A stretch of DNA of 6,493 nucleotides from Lachnospiraceae bacterium (lineage in GTDB: Bacteria; Bacillota; Clostridia; Lachnospirales; Lachnospiraceae): positions 1 to 6,493 of the forward strand of contig JAGCCY010000341.1 in NCBI GenBank assembly GCA_017651385.1, read 5' to 3'. The notes beneath the pieces are model-generated. The model was not told the origin of the DNA. It did no database searches and was given only the letters and a program-made list of their open reading frames with translations. How positions within the stretch are numbered: the stretch's first letter is position 1; the number at the start of each line of letters is the position of its first letter. A program made the translations under genes and the position numbers. This document shows positions 1 to 6,489 of the stretch, piece after piece.

Positions 1-75
1 CATAACAACAAATACTACTATCGTTATGGTCAGAAGGAGGTTTGTGTCGCTCATGTTCATAAGCTTCTTTTTCAT
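1..75 (-). CDS. yjfF: Second permease of a furanose-type sugar ABC importer (YjfF-like), N-terminal 25 codons only
   Basis: Only the first 25 codons are present and the frame is still open at the left edge. The visible peptide is a short basic start (MKKK), a polar stretch, then the beginning of a hydrophobic segment (NLLLTITIVVFVVM), as expected for the first membrane helix of a BPD_transp_2 permease. It resembles the start of E. coli YjfF (LPLMITIGVFVLGY, recalled from memory). The ATG overlaps the TGA of the preceding permease gene in an ATGA junction, and AGGAGG (83-88) sits 7 nt upstream, so the start is firm. A second, different permease at this place means the channel is probably a heterodimer, as in YtfT-YjfF or FruF-FruG, rather than a homodimer as in RbsC. 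The family rests on position plus a short peptide, so the subfamily is an inference. Confidence 0.8.
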   Translation of the reverse strand, partial: MKKKLMNMSDTNLLLTITIVVFVVM

Positions 76-1151
76 GACTTAGCCTCCTTTCCGGCTTTTA
101 CTGCCACGGTCTTCTTAAACAGTCCTCCGATCCAGCCTCTTACCGATTCGGAACTGAATACAACGAGAAGGATTACCACAACAGCCTTGTAAGCCGAAAG
201 TGCATCGGACGATACATTAAATTTATAAAGCGTTGTCGTCAAAAACTGGATAACATATGCACCGAGTATCGACGCAGGAATGTTGAACTTACCGCCGCTT
301 AATGCGTTACCGCCGAGTGCTACGGCTAAGATCGCATCCATTTCAATATCCTTGGCGATGACCGAATAGTTAATGGTCATGAGACGGCTGGTCTTGATAA
401 GCGCAGCAACACTTACGCATACGCCTAAGAGCACAAAGGTAAGAACCTTTAAAAGCTCCGGATTCAATCCGTTAAGTCTTGAAGACTTTTCATTTATACC
501 TACGGACTGCACATAGAGTCCCAGGTTTGTAAACTTAAGTATCAGCCATGTGATGATCATTACGATCACGGCTATAAAGAACGGCATCGGGATCGGAATG
601 CCCGGTATAAAACCGCCATAGATCGCAAAACTCTGGTCGTTTACGATCGGAAGTTCGTTGTTGTTGATCCATGCGGCTATAGAACGGCCCGCAGTAAACA
701 GGATCAAGGTCGCGACCATGGGCTGGATCTTAAAATACGCCACAAGCACGCCGTTAAATGCTCCGAAAAGACTTGCAACCACCATGCTTATTAAGAAAGC
801 ACAGATTATCGGCATATTGAGATTCTCGGATCTTGTATCCGCGCCACAGAGGCAGCGAAGCAGCATACTTCCGCTTATCGCTATTGCCGCGCCGACCGAA
901 ATATCCTGTCCGCCCGATGCAGCGGTTACAAGCGTCATACCGATCGCAAGTATCGCAAGCTCCGAACCGTAGTCGAGTATGGTGATGAGATATCCCGACA
1001 ATACGGGGTTTCCTGCACTGTTATAACCTAATGTTATTTTGTAAAAAGACGGATCCGCTACAAGATTAAAGATCGCAAGGAGTAAAAATGCAGCGAGCGG
1101 TATCATTATCTGACGTCTGAAAATCTTCTGAAATATATTTCCGGTTTTCAT
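72..1151 (-). CDS. ytfT: Sugar ABC transporter permease, YtfT-like (BPD_transp_2 family)
   Basis: This is an integral membrane subunit of a carbohydrate importer, full length at 359 residues. It has about nine to ten hydrophobic segments, roughly at residues 14-32, 54-78, 84-100, 112-138, 142-160, 187-207, 235-253, 271-282, 290-308 and 320-336, and a basic C-terminal tail. Family marks are LAIGMTLV (67-74), GGQDISVGA (80-88, usually GGIDLSVG), KIQPMVATLIL (141-151), and the cytoplasmic loop DAILAVALGGNALSGGKFN (272-290), which contacts the ATPase. Each matches E. coli YtfT closely from memory. The ATG lies in an ATGA overlap with the ATPase stop, with a GGAGAGG-type ribosome site just upstream, so translation is probably coupled. 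The next permease gene overlaps its own stop in the same way. It belongs to the transporter operon that begins with the binding-protein gene. The substrate is not readable from the permease alone. Confidence 0.93.
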   Translation of the reverse strand: MKTGNIFQKIFRRQIMIPLAAFLLLAIFNLVADPSFYKITLGYNSAGNPVLSGYLITILDYGSELAILAIGMTLVTAASGGQDISVGAAIAISGSMLLRCLCGADTRSENLNMPIICAFLISMVVASLFGAFNGVLVAYFKIQPMVATLILFTAGRSIAAWINNNELPIVNDQSFAIYGGFIPGIPIPMPFFIAVIVMIITWLILKFTNLGLYVQSVGINEKSSRLNGLNPELLKVLTFVLLGVCVSVAALIKTSRLMTINYSVIAKDIEMDAILAVALGGNALSGGKFNIPASILGAYVIQFLTTTLYKFNVSSDALSAYKAVVVILLVVFSSESVRGWIGGLFKKTVAVKAGKEAKS

Positions 1152-2668
1152 TTTTCACCCTCTCCTTCCGCAATCGTACTCATTATCTTGTGCTGATTGA
1201 GATCTTCGCCCGTAAGTTCTCCGACCACATGACGGTCTCTCATTACGATGAGCCTCGAACAGGTCCTTAACATCTCGTCTGTCTCGGAAGATATGAAAGT
1301 AACTCCCATACCCTCGCTTGCAAGCTTAAGGACGAGCTTCTGTATCTCGACCTTGGTACCTACATCGATACCTCTCGTAGGCTCGTCGAGTATCAGGTAA
1401 TCGGGATGAGTAAGCAGCCATCTTGCAAGGATAACTTTCTGCTGATTTCCTCCCGACAGGGATTTTACGGGTGTATCGGTCGAAGCCGTCTTGATCTCGA
1501 GAAGCTTTATATATTCATCGGCAAACTCTTCGGCCTTGGCTCTTGAAAACGGGTGAAAGAAACCTTCAAGCACCTGAAGTGCAAGGATTATGTTCTCTCT
1601 TACCGACAGATCTCCGATGATTCCGTCTTCCTTACGGTCCTCGGGCAGATAAGCTATCTTATTCTTCATAGCGTCGATGGGCTTTGTGATCTTGATATCC
1701 TTGCCATCCTTCTTAAGTTTTCCGCTGAGTACCCTGTCTGCGCCGAAGATCGCACGTACGCTTTCGCTTCGCCCTGAACCTAAAAGTCCGGTAAATCCGT
1801 TAACTTCACCCTTCTTTATGTGGAAATCAAACGGATTGACCGCTTCCACACTTGAGAGATTTTCCGCTTCAAATAAGATCTTATCCTTATCTTCTCCCGT
1901 ATAACCGCCGTTATCGCTCTTAATTGACGACATATCGTCAAGCTCTTTACCCAGCATCTTGGATACGAGCATAAGTCTCGGAAGATCTTTGATCTCATAT
2001 TCGCCCACGAGTTTTCCGTCACGCAGTACCGTTATACGGTCGCATACCTCATAAACCTGATCTAAGAAATGGGTTACGAAGATTATACCTACGCCTCTTT
2101 GCTTAAGCTCGCGCATAAGCTTAAAGAGTTTTGCAACTTCCTGCTCGTCAAGTGAAGATGTAGGCTCGTCAAGAATAAGTATTTTGCATTCCATATCAAC
2201 CGCTCTGGCAATGGCAACCATCTGCTGGACCGCGATCGAGCAGGTACCCAGCTGCTGAGTGGGTGATGCGGGAATATCGAGTGACTTAAGGATCTCTCCC
2301 GCGCGCTTATTCCTCATTTTCCAGTTTGTGAAAAAGCTCTTCTCACGACCTATAAAAATGTTTTCCGCCACGGATAAGTTTGAACAGAGCGTAATCTCCT
2401 GATACACGGTACTTATGCCTATATTCTGTGCATCCTCGGGAGACTTGATGTTCACGGGCTTATCATGACCCGCCATTCTTATCTCACCGTTGTCTTTGGG
2501 ATATACACCGGTTAAAACCTTGATGAGCGTGGATTTGCCGGCTCCGTTTTCACCCATCAGAGCATGTATCTCACCTTTTCTTAAAGTAAAATCCACACCC
2601 GAGAGTGCTCTTACACCGGGGAAAACTTTATCTATATTTCTCATTTCAAGAATGGAATTTTCATTCAT
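1148..2668 (-). CDS. ytfR: Sugar ABC transporter ATP-binding protein, two ATPase domains, YtfR-like
   Basis: This cytoplasmic ATPase powers the importer; 506 residues is the usual length for RbsA/MglA/YtfR proteins. Domain 1 has Walker A GENGAGKST (39-47, K45), Q-loop Q90, a degenerate signature CSIAVQQ (143-149), Walker B ILILDEPT (163-170) and switch His200 in FVTHFLDQVY. Domain 2 has a degenerate Walker A GLLGSGRSE (294-302, Arg in place of Lys), LPEDRKEDG (341-349), signature LSGGNQQKV (404-412), Walker B LILDEPTRGID (425-435) and SSE instead of the switch His. One intact and one degenerate nucleotide site is normal for this family. Motif by motif it follows E. coli YtfR from memory. I start at ATG 2668 because GGAAAG lies 7 nt upstream. 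An in-frame TTG at 2695 would add nine residues (MGERKESHS) and has no good ribosome site. The stop overlaps the permease start by 4 bp. Confidence 0.95.
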   Translation of the reverse strand: MNENSILEMRNIDKVFPGVRALSGVDFTLRKGEIHALMGENGAGKSTLIKVLTGVYPKDNGEIRMAGHDKPVNIKSPEDAQNIGISTVYQEITLCSNLSVAENIFIGREKSFFTNWKMRNKRAGEILKSLDIPASPTQQLGTCSIAVQQMVAIARAVDMECKILILDEPTSSLDEQEVAKLFKLMRELKQRGVGIIFVTHFLDQVYEVCDRITVLRDGKLVGEYEIKDLPRLMLVSKMLGKELDDMSSIKSDNGGYTGEDKDKILFEAENLSSVEAVNPFDFHIKKGEVNGFTGLLGSGRSESVRAIFGADRVLSGKLKKDGKDIKITKPIDAMKNKIAYLPEDRKEDGIIGDLSVRENIILALQVLEGFFHPFSRAKAEEFADEYIKLLEIKTASTDTPVKSLSGGNQQKVILARWLLTHPDYLILDEPTRGIDVGTKVEIQKLVLKLASEGMGVTFISSETDEMLRTCSRLIVMRDRHVVGELTGEDLNQHKIMSTIAEGEGEK

Positions 2669-2675
2669 GGAGTGA

Positions 2676-2685
2676 CTTTCCTTTC
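2676..2685 (-). promoter_or_regulatory. Ribosome binding site that fixes the ATPase start
   Basis: The minus strand reads GAAAGGAAAG here, with the AGGAAAG core (2676-2682) ending 7 nt before ATG 2668. The frame also opens at TTG 2695, but this ribosome site would then lie inside the coding region, and the sequence before the TTG has no purine-rich match. The site is weaker than the AGGAGG-type sites of the neighbouring genes, which fits lower production of the ATPase than of the binding protein. Confidence 0.7.
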
Positions 2686-2700
2686 GTTCTCCCAACTTCT

Positions 2701-2735
2701 AAAATACGGCGCAGCGATTTCCGCCGCGCCGCATT
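2701..2735 (-). terminator. Stem-loop between binding-protein and ATPase genes (attenuator or 3' stabiliser)
   Basis: In the minus-strand RNA, arms 2735-2722 and 2716-2703 form a 14-bp stem with a 5-nt GAAAU loop. It has twelve Watson-Crick pairs and two G-U pairs, with a GC-rich core. On the plus strand the two G-U positions become A-C mismatches, so the structure belongs to the transcript of this operon. The stem ends in AUUUUAG, a run of only four U, so it is probably a partial terminator or a block to 3' exonucleases rather than a full stop. It starts 20 nt after the binding-protein stop codon and ends some 35 nt before the ATPase ATG. Such elements are common behind binding-protein genes, where that subunit is needed in excess. 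Confidence 0.75.
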
Positions 2736-2755
2736 AACTTTAAACAATAATGTGA

Positions 2756-3730
2756 TTAGATACCGTAGTTCTCAACATCTTCTGCTGTGATAGTAGATGC
2801 ATCGAAGCCCTTCTCATCCATGATGATGGTCTTCTGTGCGGGTGAACTTCCGGATTCGATAGTCTTGATAACTTCGTCGATATAAGAGGACTGGAAAGGA
2901 TTGCACTGTCCGTCGTAGTTCCAGTTCTGGCTTAAAAGTTCCTGAAGTGCCCACTTGTTGCAGTCAAAGCCCATAACGATGACGTCTTTACCAACGCCGT
3001 GAGAAATGTTTGCTTTGTCAAGTGCTGCTACAGCACCCTTTGCCATATCGTCGTTCTCAGCGTAGATTACGTTGAAGGAAGCGCCGGAGTCGATAACCGA
3101 CTGAACGATCTGCTGTGCCTTTTCTGCATTCCACTCTGCTGTCTGCTGTGTAACAAGATTCCAGCTTGCATCTGCTGCTACCTGAGCATCAAGAGCGCCT
3201 GTACGGCCCTTCTGAGCTGCGGAACCCATAACACCCTGGATGTGGATTACGTTGTATTCGGATAATCCCTGTCCCTTTAACCAGTTAACTGCCGTATCGC
3301 CTTCTTTTGCCATATCGGAAACGATAGAAGCATCATAAAGTGAAGGATCTGCATCGATAGTACGGTCGAATAAGATTACGTGGATGCCTGCATCCTTTGC
3401 ATCTTTAAGAACCGAATCCCAGCCTGCTGTATCAGCTGCGGAAAGAAGTAAGTAGTCAACACCGTCCTGGATGAACTTCTGAGCATATGTGATCTGCTCA
3501 TCGTTCTTTAAGCTGTAAGCGAAAGAAGCTTCATAGCCGTTTGCTTCACAGAATGTTGCCTTAAGATCCTTGTCGTTAGCTGTACGATAACCGGATTCGT
3601 TGGGGTCGTTGTTGATGATGCCGACCTTGATAAGTCCGTTACCCTTCTTTGCTGCACCGCCGCCACCGCAGCCTGCAACGCAGAGCACCATAACTAATGC
3701 CATAAGAACTGCTAAAATTCTCTTTTTCAT
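2756..3730 (-). CDS. ytfQ: Sugar-binding lipoprotein of the ABC importer, YtfQ-like (periplasmic-binding type 1 fold)
   Basis: This extracellular, membrane-anchored receptor captures the sugar for the importer. The N-terminus is a lipoprotein signal: MKKR, a hydrophobic stretch (5-19), lipobox VAGC with Cys21 as the lipidated residue, then a flexible GGGG-AAKKG linker. The mature part follows the Peripla_BP_4 pattern. NESGYR (44-49), GVDYLLLSAADTAGW (90-104), the hinge-side DRTID (122-126), HIQGVMGS (163-170) and YAENDDMAKGA (223-233) line up from memory with SGWR, ATGW, DRSID, LQGTVGA and YAHNDDMVIGA of E. coli YtfQ, which binds galactofuranose. The length of 324 aa is normal for the family. 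AGGGAGG (3738-3744) stands 7 nt before the ATG. It is the first gene of the transporter group, behind the 168-bp control region, with a strong stem-loop after it. The substrate may be galactofuranose or another sugar such as fructose; the fold and family are sure, the ligand is not. Confidence 0.94.
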   Translation of the reverse strand: MKKRILAVLMALVMVLCVAGCGGGGAAKKGNGLIKVGIINNDPNESGYRTANDKDLKATFCEANGYEASFAYSLKNDEQITYAQKFIQDGVDYLLLSAADTAGWDSVLKDAKDAGIHVILFDRTIDADPSLYDASIVSDMAKEGDTAVNWLKGQGLSEYNVIHIQGVMGSAAQKGRTGALDAQVAADASWNLVTQQTAEWNAEKAQQIVQSVIDSGASFNVIYAENDDMAKGAVAALDKANISHGVGKDVIVMGFDCNKWALQELLSQNWNYDGQCNPFQSSYIDEVIKTIESGSSPAQKTIIMDEKGFDASTITAEDVENYGI

Positions 3731-3764
3731 TGAAAAACCTCCCTTGTAGTTTTTGAAAAAGTCT

Positions 3765-3778
3765 GGGAACCATTTCCC
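3765..3778 (-). promoter_or_regulatory. Small leader hairpin before ytfQ
   Basis: The minus strand reads GGGAA-ATGG-TTCCC, a 5-bp stem with a 4-nt loop, followed after three bases by CTTTTTC. It resembles a very short terminator-like hairpin in the leader of the binding-protein gene but is weak for that purpose. It shares two bases with the 3777-3784 arm of the inner inverted repeat, so the two structures would compete at their edge. As DNA it is also a near-palindrome and could be a protein site. Confidence 0.3.
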
Positions 3779-3802
3779 GTTAATCTGATGTTACTAGATT
3801 CG

Positions 3803-3816
3803 TGTAAAACATCACA
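3803..3816 (+). promoter_or_regulatory. Possible cre-like operator (carbon catabolite control)
   Basis: TGTAAAACATCACA fits the Gram-positive CcpA site TGWAANCGNTNWCA at every defined position except the central CG, which is AC here. With its flanks it is a 16-bp imperfect palindrome (3802-3817, GTGT...ACAC). It lies 72 bp before the binding-protein start and downstream of the direct repeat, where a bound repressor could block transcription. The central CG is usually well kept in true sites, so this may instead be a site for another regulator or chance. Confidence 0.3.
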
Positions 3817-3866
3817 CCCAATTTCTACGAAACTATTTTCAAAAATTAACGGATAATTACAGGGGA

Positions 3867-3900
3867 GGTTGAATATTTTAAGTTTTGGGTTGGATTTTTT
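3867..3900 (-). promoter_or_regulatory. Imperfect 13-bp direct repeat with 21-bp period, candidate response-regulator site
   Basis: Plus-strand copies GGTTGAATATTTT (3867-3879) and GGTTGGATTTTTT (3888-3900) agree at 11 of 13 positions and start 21 bp apart, two turns of the helix. AraC-family regulators, including receiver-AraC fusions, typically bind direct repeats spaced about 21 bp apart, one half-site per monomer on the same face. The pair overlaps the last bases of the kinase gene and lies upstream of the transporter leader, a suitable place for activation. Part of the match is a T-run, which lowers its weight. Confidence 0.4.
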
Positions 3901-5353
3901 AATCTGCGGCTGCCATAAACTGTTTGGGAAGTCTTACTCTTACGGTCGTTCCTTCATTATATACACTGTCGACGCTTACCCCGTAGTCTCCTTCGAATTT
4001 AAGGCGTATTCGTTCGTTTACACTGTAAAGCCCGAACATTGCTCCGCCCTTTTCACTTCCCTTGATGCCTTCTCTTACCTTCGAAAGTCTTTCCGGGGTC
4101 ATTCCTATGCCGTTATCTTTTACGTATACGGAAAAAGAATTCTCGTCCTCGTCGGCATAGACGCTTATCTTACCTCCGCCGCGTTTGTTCTTTATCCCGT
4201 GATAAAGTGCGTTTTCCACAAGCGGCTGAAGAGAGATCTTGGGTATGGCATAGCCGGTGACGGAATCGGGAACATTTATATCAAAACTCAATATATCCTG
4301 ATAACGTACCTGCTGGATCTCGAGGTAGCTCCTTACATGCACAAGTTCATCCCTTACGGGTACCACATCGCGGCATTCGTTAAGAGCCGCCCTGAAAAAG
4401 TCGGAAAGGCTTTTTACCATATGCACTACTTCTTTTTCGTTATTGCCTTCCGCAAGCCATACTATGGTATCGAGCGTATTGTACAGAAAATGCGGATTGA
4501 TCTGAGCCTGCAAAAGTTCAAGCTCCGTCTTTCGAAGCGAGATCTGTTCCGTCGTAACCTGCTTTATAAGATCGTTTATCTTGTCGATCATGGTATTGAG
4601 CGAATCCGAAAGAACACCGACCTCATCGGACGATCTGACATTCGATCTCACGGAAAGATCTCCCTTTGCAACCTTGTCGGTAACGGCGCTTATCCTTCTT
4701 ATCGGGCTTGTGATGCTTCGGGATATGATGATCGAAAGAACCATGGTGACGATCGTAATGACCAAAAGGGCGATAACGGTTGCACGTATAAGACTTACGT
4801 TGAATTTCTGATATTCGGCTCTGGCCTCATCGAGGGCTTCCATTTCATAATATATATATTGAAGGATACTCTCTCTTATAAGACCGGTCACGATCTGAAC
4901 ATCGTTTTCCCATATCTCGATATTTTCCGCGTATCTGTTGCCGACGGAAAGGTTGTCCGCAATACGGGTCTTATATGTATCAAGGTTTACAAGGTATTTT
5001 TTGATCGCTTCGATCCTGTCCGCGTTGTCCGAAGACACGCTTATGCCTTCGAGTTCTTTTACAACCTCATTGGCCTTGTCCAAAAGCTCATCAAGCCCCG
5101 ATTCCTCAAACGTCTTGTTGCCCACTATTACAAGATATGTCTCGTAATCGAAATCCTTTTTGAAATCGAGACTGAAATCGCTGGCCACAACGGCGGATTC
5201 AATCATGTCTTCGTAAGTTCTGTTGCTTTTGATAAGACTGTTTAAGAAAATGATCATCAGTATTACGGTAGGCACCAGGACCACAAAATAAGATATCCTT
5301 ATCTTCGACGCAAGAGGCAGATCCGTGATCATGCGTTTAAGCCTCTTTATCAT
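3899..5353 (-). CDS. Sensor histidine kinase, YesM/LytS-type, with short helical outside domain
   Basis: This is the membrane sensor of a two-component system, 484 residues. The first membrane helix is about 19-40 and the second about 188-210. Between them lie roughly 147 residues that read as four long amphipathic, charged helices (about 46-78, 85-103, 108-138, 142-187), not the larger Cache domain of many YesM kinases. HAMP follows (about 211-265; SITSPIRRI, GDLSVR). The His_kinase domain holds QINPHFLYNTLD (284-295) with phospho-acceptor His288. HATPase_c has the N-box LQPLVENALYHGIK (375-388, Asn381), DNGIGM (413-418) and FGLYSVNERI (440-449), all intact. AAGGAGG (5361-5367) stands 7 nt before the ATG, which overlaps the regulator stop in an ATGA junction, so the two are coupled. 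Transporter genes follow on the same strand, so it probably controls them. Its ligand is unknown; it may sense sugar directly or through the binding lipoprotein. Confidence 0.95.
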   Translation of the reverse strand: MIKRLKRMITDLPLASKIRISYFVVLVPTVILMIIFLNSLIKSNRTYEDMIESAVVASDFSLDFKKDFDYETYLVIVGNKTFEESGLDELLDKANEVVKELEGISVSSDNADRIEAIKKYLVNLDTYKTRIADNLSVGNRYAENIEIWENDVQIVTGLIRESILQYIYYEMEALDEARAEYQKFNVSLIRATVIALLVITIVTMVLSIIISRSITSPIRRISAVTDKVAKGDLSVRSNVRSSDEVGVLSDSLNTMIDKINDLIKQVTTEQISLRKTELELLQAQINPHFLYNTLDTIVWLAEGNNEKEVVHMVKSLSDFFRAALNECRDVVPVRDELVHVRSYLEIQQVRYQDILSFDINVPDSVTGYAIPKISLQPLVENALYHGIKNKRGGGKISVYADEDENSFSVYVKDNGIGMTPERLSKVREGIKGSEKGGAMFGLYSVNERIRLKFEGDYGVSVDSVYNEGTTVRVRLPKQFMAAAD

Positions 5354-6489
5354 GTTCCGCCCTCCTTAAATCCCGTGGGCGTCTTGCCGGTCGTACGCTT
5401 GAATAAAGAAGAAAAATAGTGCGGATCGGCATACCCGACCTTCTCGCTTATCTCCGAATTCTTCATGGATGTGCACAAAAGCAGTTCTTTGGCCTTTTCG
5501 ATCCTTAAATCGGTTATGTATTTTACAAAATTCACACCCATCTGCTGGCTGAAAAGATTGCTCAGATAATTCGGCGTAACGTTGACGGCGCGGGCGACAG
5601 TATTGAGAGAAAGCTCGGTATCACTGTAATTCTCCCCTATATAAGCGACCGCATCGTCAAGGACCGAACCGTACTTACCCTTTGTAAGCCTGTCTCTTGT
5701 GTTAATGGCTTCGCTAAATACCCTTATTATGTATTTTCTGGTCTTATCCCTGTCCGAAACGGTACCTTTTTTAAGATCCGGAGCCTCTATCTCGCTTCTG
5801 TCGGCACCGAGTCCTTCAATAAAAGAAACGGCACAGAAATACAGGCCGAGCACTATGTACTGTCTGAATATGAAAGAATCTACCGAATCCTTAAGTTCTT
5901 CAAGATAACGGTCCGCGAAGTTCTCAACGTCCGATATGTGGCCCGTCTTTAAAAAGGCCTCCGCACGCTTTATGTTCACGGCCTCGGGATCTATATTTGC
6001 CGCGTTGAAATCATCGTCCTTAAGTCCGATATCGGAATACATTTCTTTAATGCGGTCCATAAGATCGCCCCGGACCATATCAAAGGTTTCTTTTACACCG
6101 CGTTCTTTTCTCTTGGCTATGATATCCGCCGCGACCACATCGATACAATGCAACAATTCCTCACTGTTTATGGGCTTTGTAAGATATTCGGAAACGCCGA
6201 TCTTTAAACCTTCCTTGGCATATTCAAATTCCGCATATCCCGAAAGAATGATGATCCTTGTATCGGGAAGTTCGGTCTTTACGCGCCTTGAAAGTTCAAG
6301 ACCGTCCATAAAAGGCATACGTATATCGGTTATAAGAATATCGGGCCTTAAATCCCTTATCATGGGCAGCGCAAGTTCACCGTCGCCAGCCTCGCCCACA
6401 AAATCATAACCGTGAGCGGTCCAGTCCACGTTTTTCTTGATGCCTTCACGCACCACATATTCATCTTCGACAAGAAAAATTTTGATCAT
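5350..6489 (-). CDS. Response regulator, receiver plus AraC-type DNA-binding domain (YesN-like)
   Basis: This is the cytoplasmic transcription regulator partnered with the adjoining kinase, 379 residues. The receiver (about 1-120) has acidic residues E8 and D9, phospho-acceptor Asp55 in LITDIRMP, Ser83 in IILSGY and Lys105 in LTKP, all the active-site residues. A helical, poorly conserved linker of about 150 residues follows. The C-terminus is an AraC domain (about 275-375) with two helix-turn-helix units: LSLNTVARAVNVTPNYLSNL (293-312) and NSEISEKVGYADPHYFSSLF (344-363), then KRTTGKTPTGF. Many YesN-like proteins are near 500 residues, so the linker is on the short side but nothing seems missing. 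The start is the first Met and gives the standard MIKIFLVEDE opening. Only 4 nt remain to the window edge, so its ribosome site and promoter, and whether it is the first gene, cannot be seen. Its TGA overlaps the kinase ATG. The likely target is the transporter control region. Confidence 0.95.
   Translation of the reverse strand: MIKIFLVEDEYVVREGIKKNVDWTAHGYDFVGEAGDGELALPMIRDLRPDILITDIRMPFMDGLELSRRVKTELPDTRIIILSGYAEFEYAKEGLKIGVSEYLTKPINSEELLHCIDVVAADIIAKRKERGVKETFDMVRGDLMDRIKEMYSDIGLKDDDFNAANIDPEAVNIKRAEAFLKTGHISDVENFADRYLEELKDSVDSFIFRQYIVLGLYFCAVSFIEGLGADRSEIEAPDLKKGTVSDRDKTRKYIIRVFSEAINTRDRLTKGKYGSVLDDAVAYIGENYSDTELSLNTVARAVNVTPNYLSNLFSQQMGVNFVKYITDLRIEKAKELLLCTSMKNSEISEKVGYADPHYFSSLFKRTTGKTPTGFKEGGT

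Larger units (their letters stand above)
3736..3870 (-). repeat. Nested inverted repeats enclosing the leader; outer arm pairs with the ytfQ ribosome site
   Basis: In the minus-strand RNA, AACCUCCC (3870-3863) is exactly complementary to GGGAGGUU (3743-3736), which contains the ribosome binding site of the binding-protein gene. Inside it, CCGUUAAU (3852-3845) is complementary to AUUAACGG (3784-3777). The two 8-bp helices are nested and can form together. A third pair, based on TTTTTGAAAA at 3750-3760 and 3835-3845, crosses the inner helix and could only form as an alternative. The pairing is seen directly. A role in hiding the ribosome site on RNA that reads through from the kinase gene is inference, and one 8-bp match in a region this size can arise by chance. 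Confidence 0.35.
3731..3898 (-). promoter_or_regulatory. Control region of the transporter operon
   Basis: These 168 bp lie between the kinase stop and the binding-protein ATG. They are AT-rich and contain no credible gene. No GC-rich hairpin with a U-run follows the kinase gene, so readthrough into the transporter is possible. I find no consensus sigma-A promoter. The best weak candidates on the minus strand are CTGTAA with GAAAAT at 16 nt spacing (about 3833-3860) and a lone TTTACA near 3802-3807. A poor promoter next to a possible activator site fits an activated operon. Separate entries list a direct repeat, a cre-like palindrome, nested inverted repeats and a leader hairpin. Confidence 0.55.

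Noticed and set aside
2669..2695. Nine-residue N-terminal extension of the ATPase from TTG 2695
   Set aside because: There is no ribosome site before the TTG, a good one lies inside the extension before ATG 2668, and the extra residues are not part of the family N-terminus.
3782..3800. AATCT/AGATT inverted repeat with a 9-nt loop
   Set aside because: The stem is only five AT-rich pairs and does not extend, so it is likely chance in this AT-rich gap.
3869..5245. A 458-codon open frame on the plus strand opposite the kinase gene, opening at TTG with AGGGGAGG just before it
   Set aside because: Its codons are the exact complements of the kinase codons, so it stays open simply because the kinase gene avoids TTA, CTA and TCA. 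It ends where the kinase first uses TTA (Leu37). The purine run touches the TTG with no spacing and is better read as the complement of the ytfQ ribosome site. The predicted product has no recognisable motif, while the minus-strand frame is a complete kinase.
5936..6409. A 157-codon plus-strand open frame opposite the regulator receiver domain
   Set aside because: It lies entirely antisense to a complete receiver domain with intact active-site residues, and its product is serine-rich and without motifs, typical of a shadow frame.
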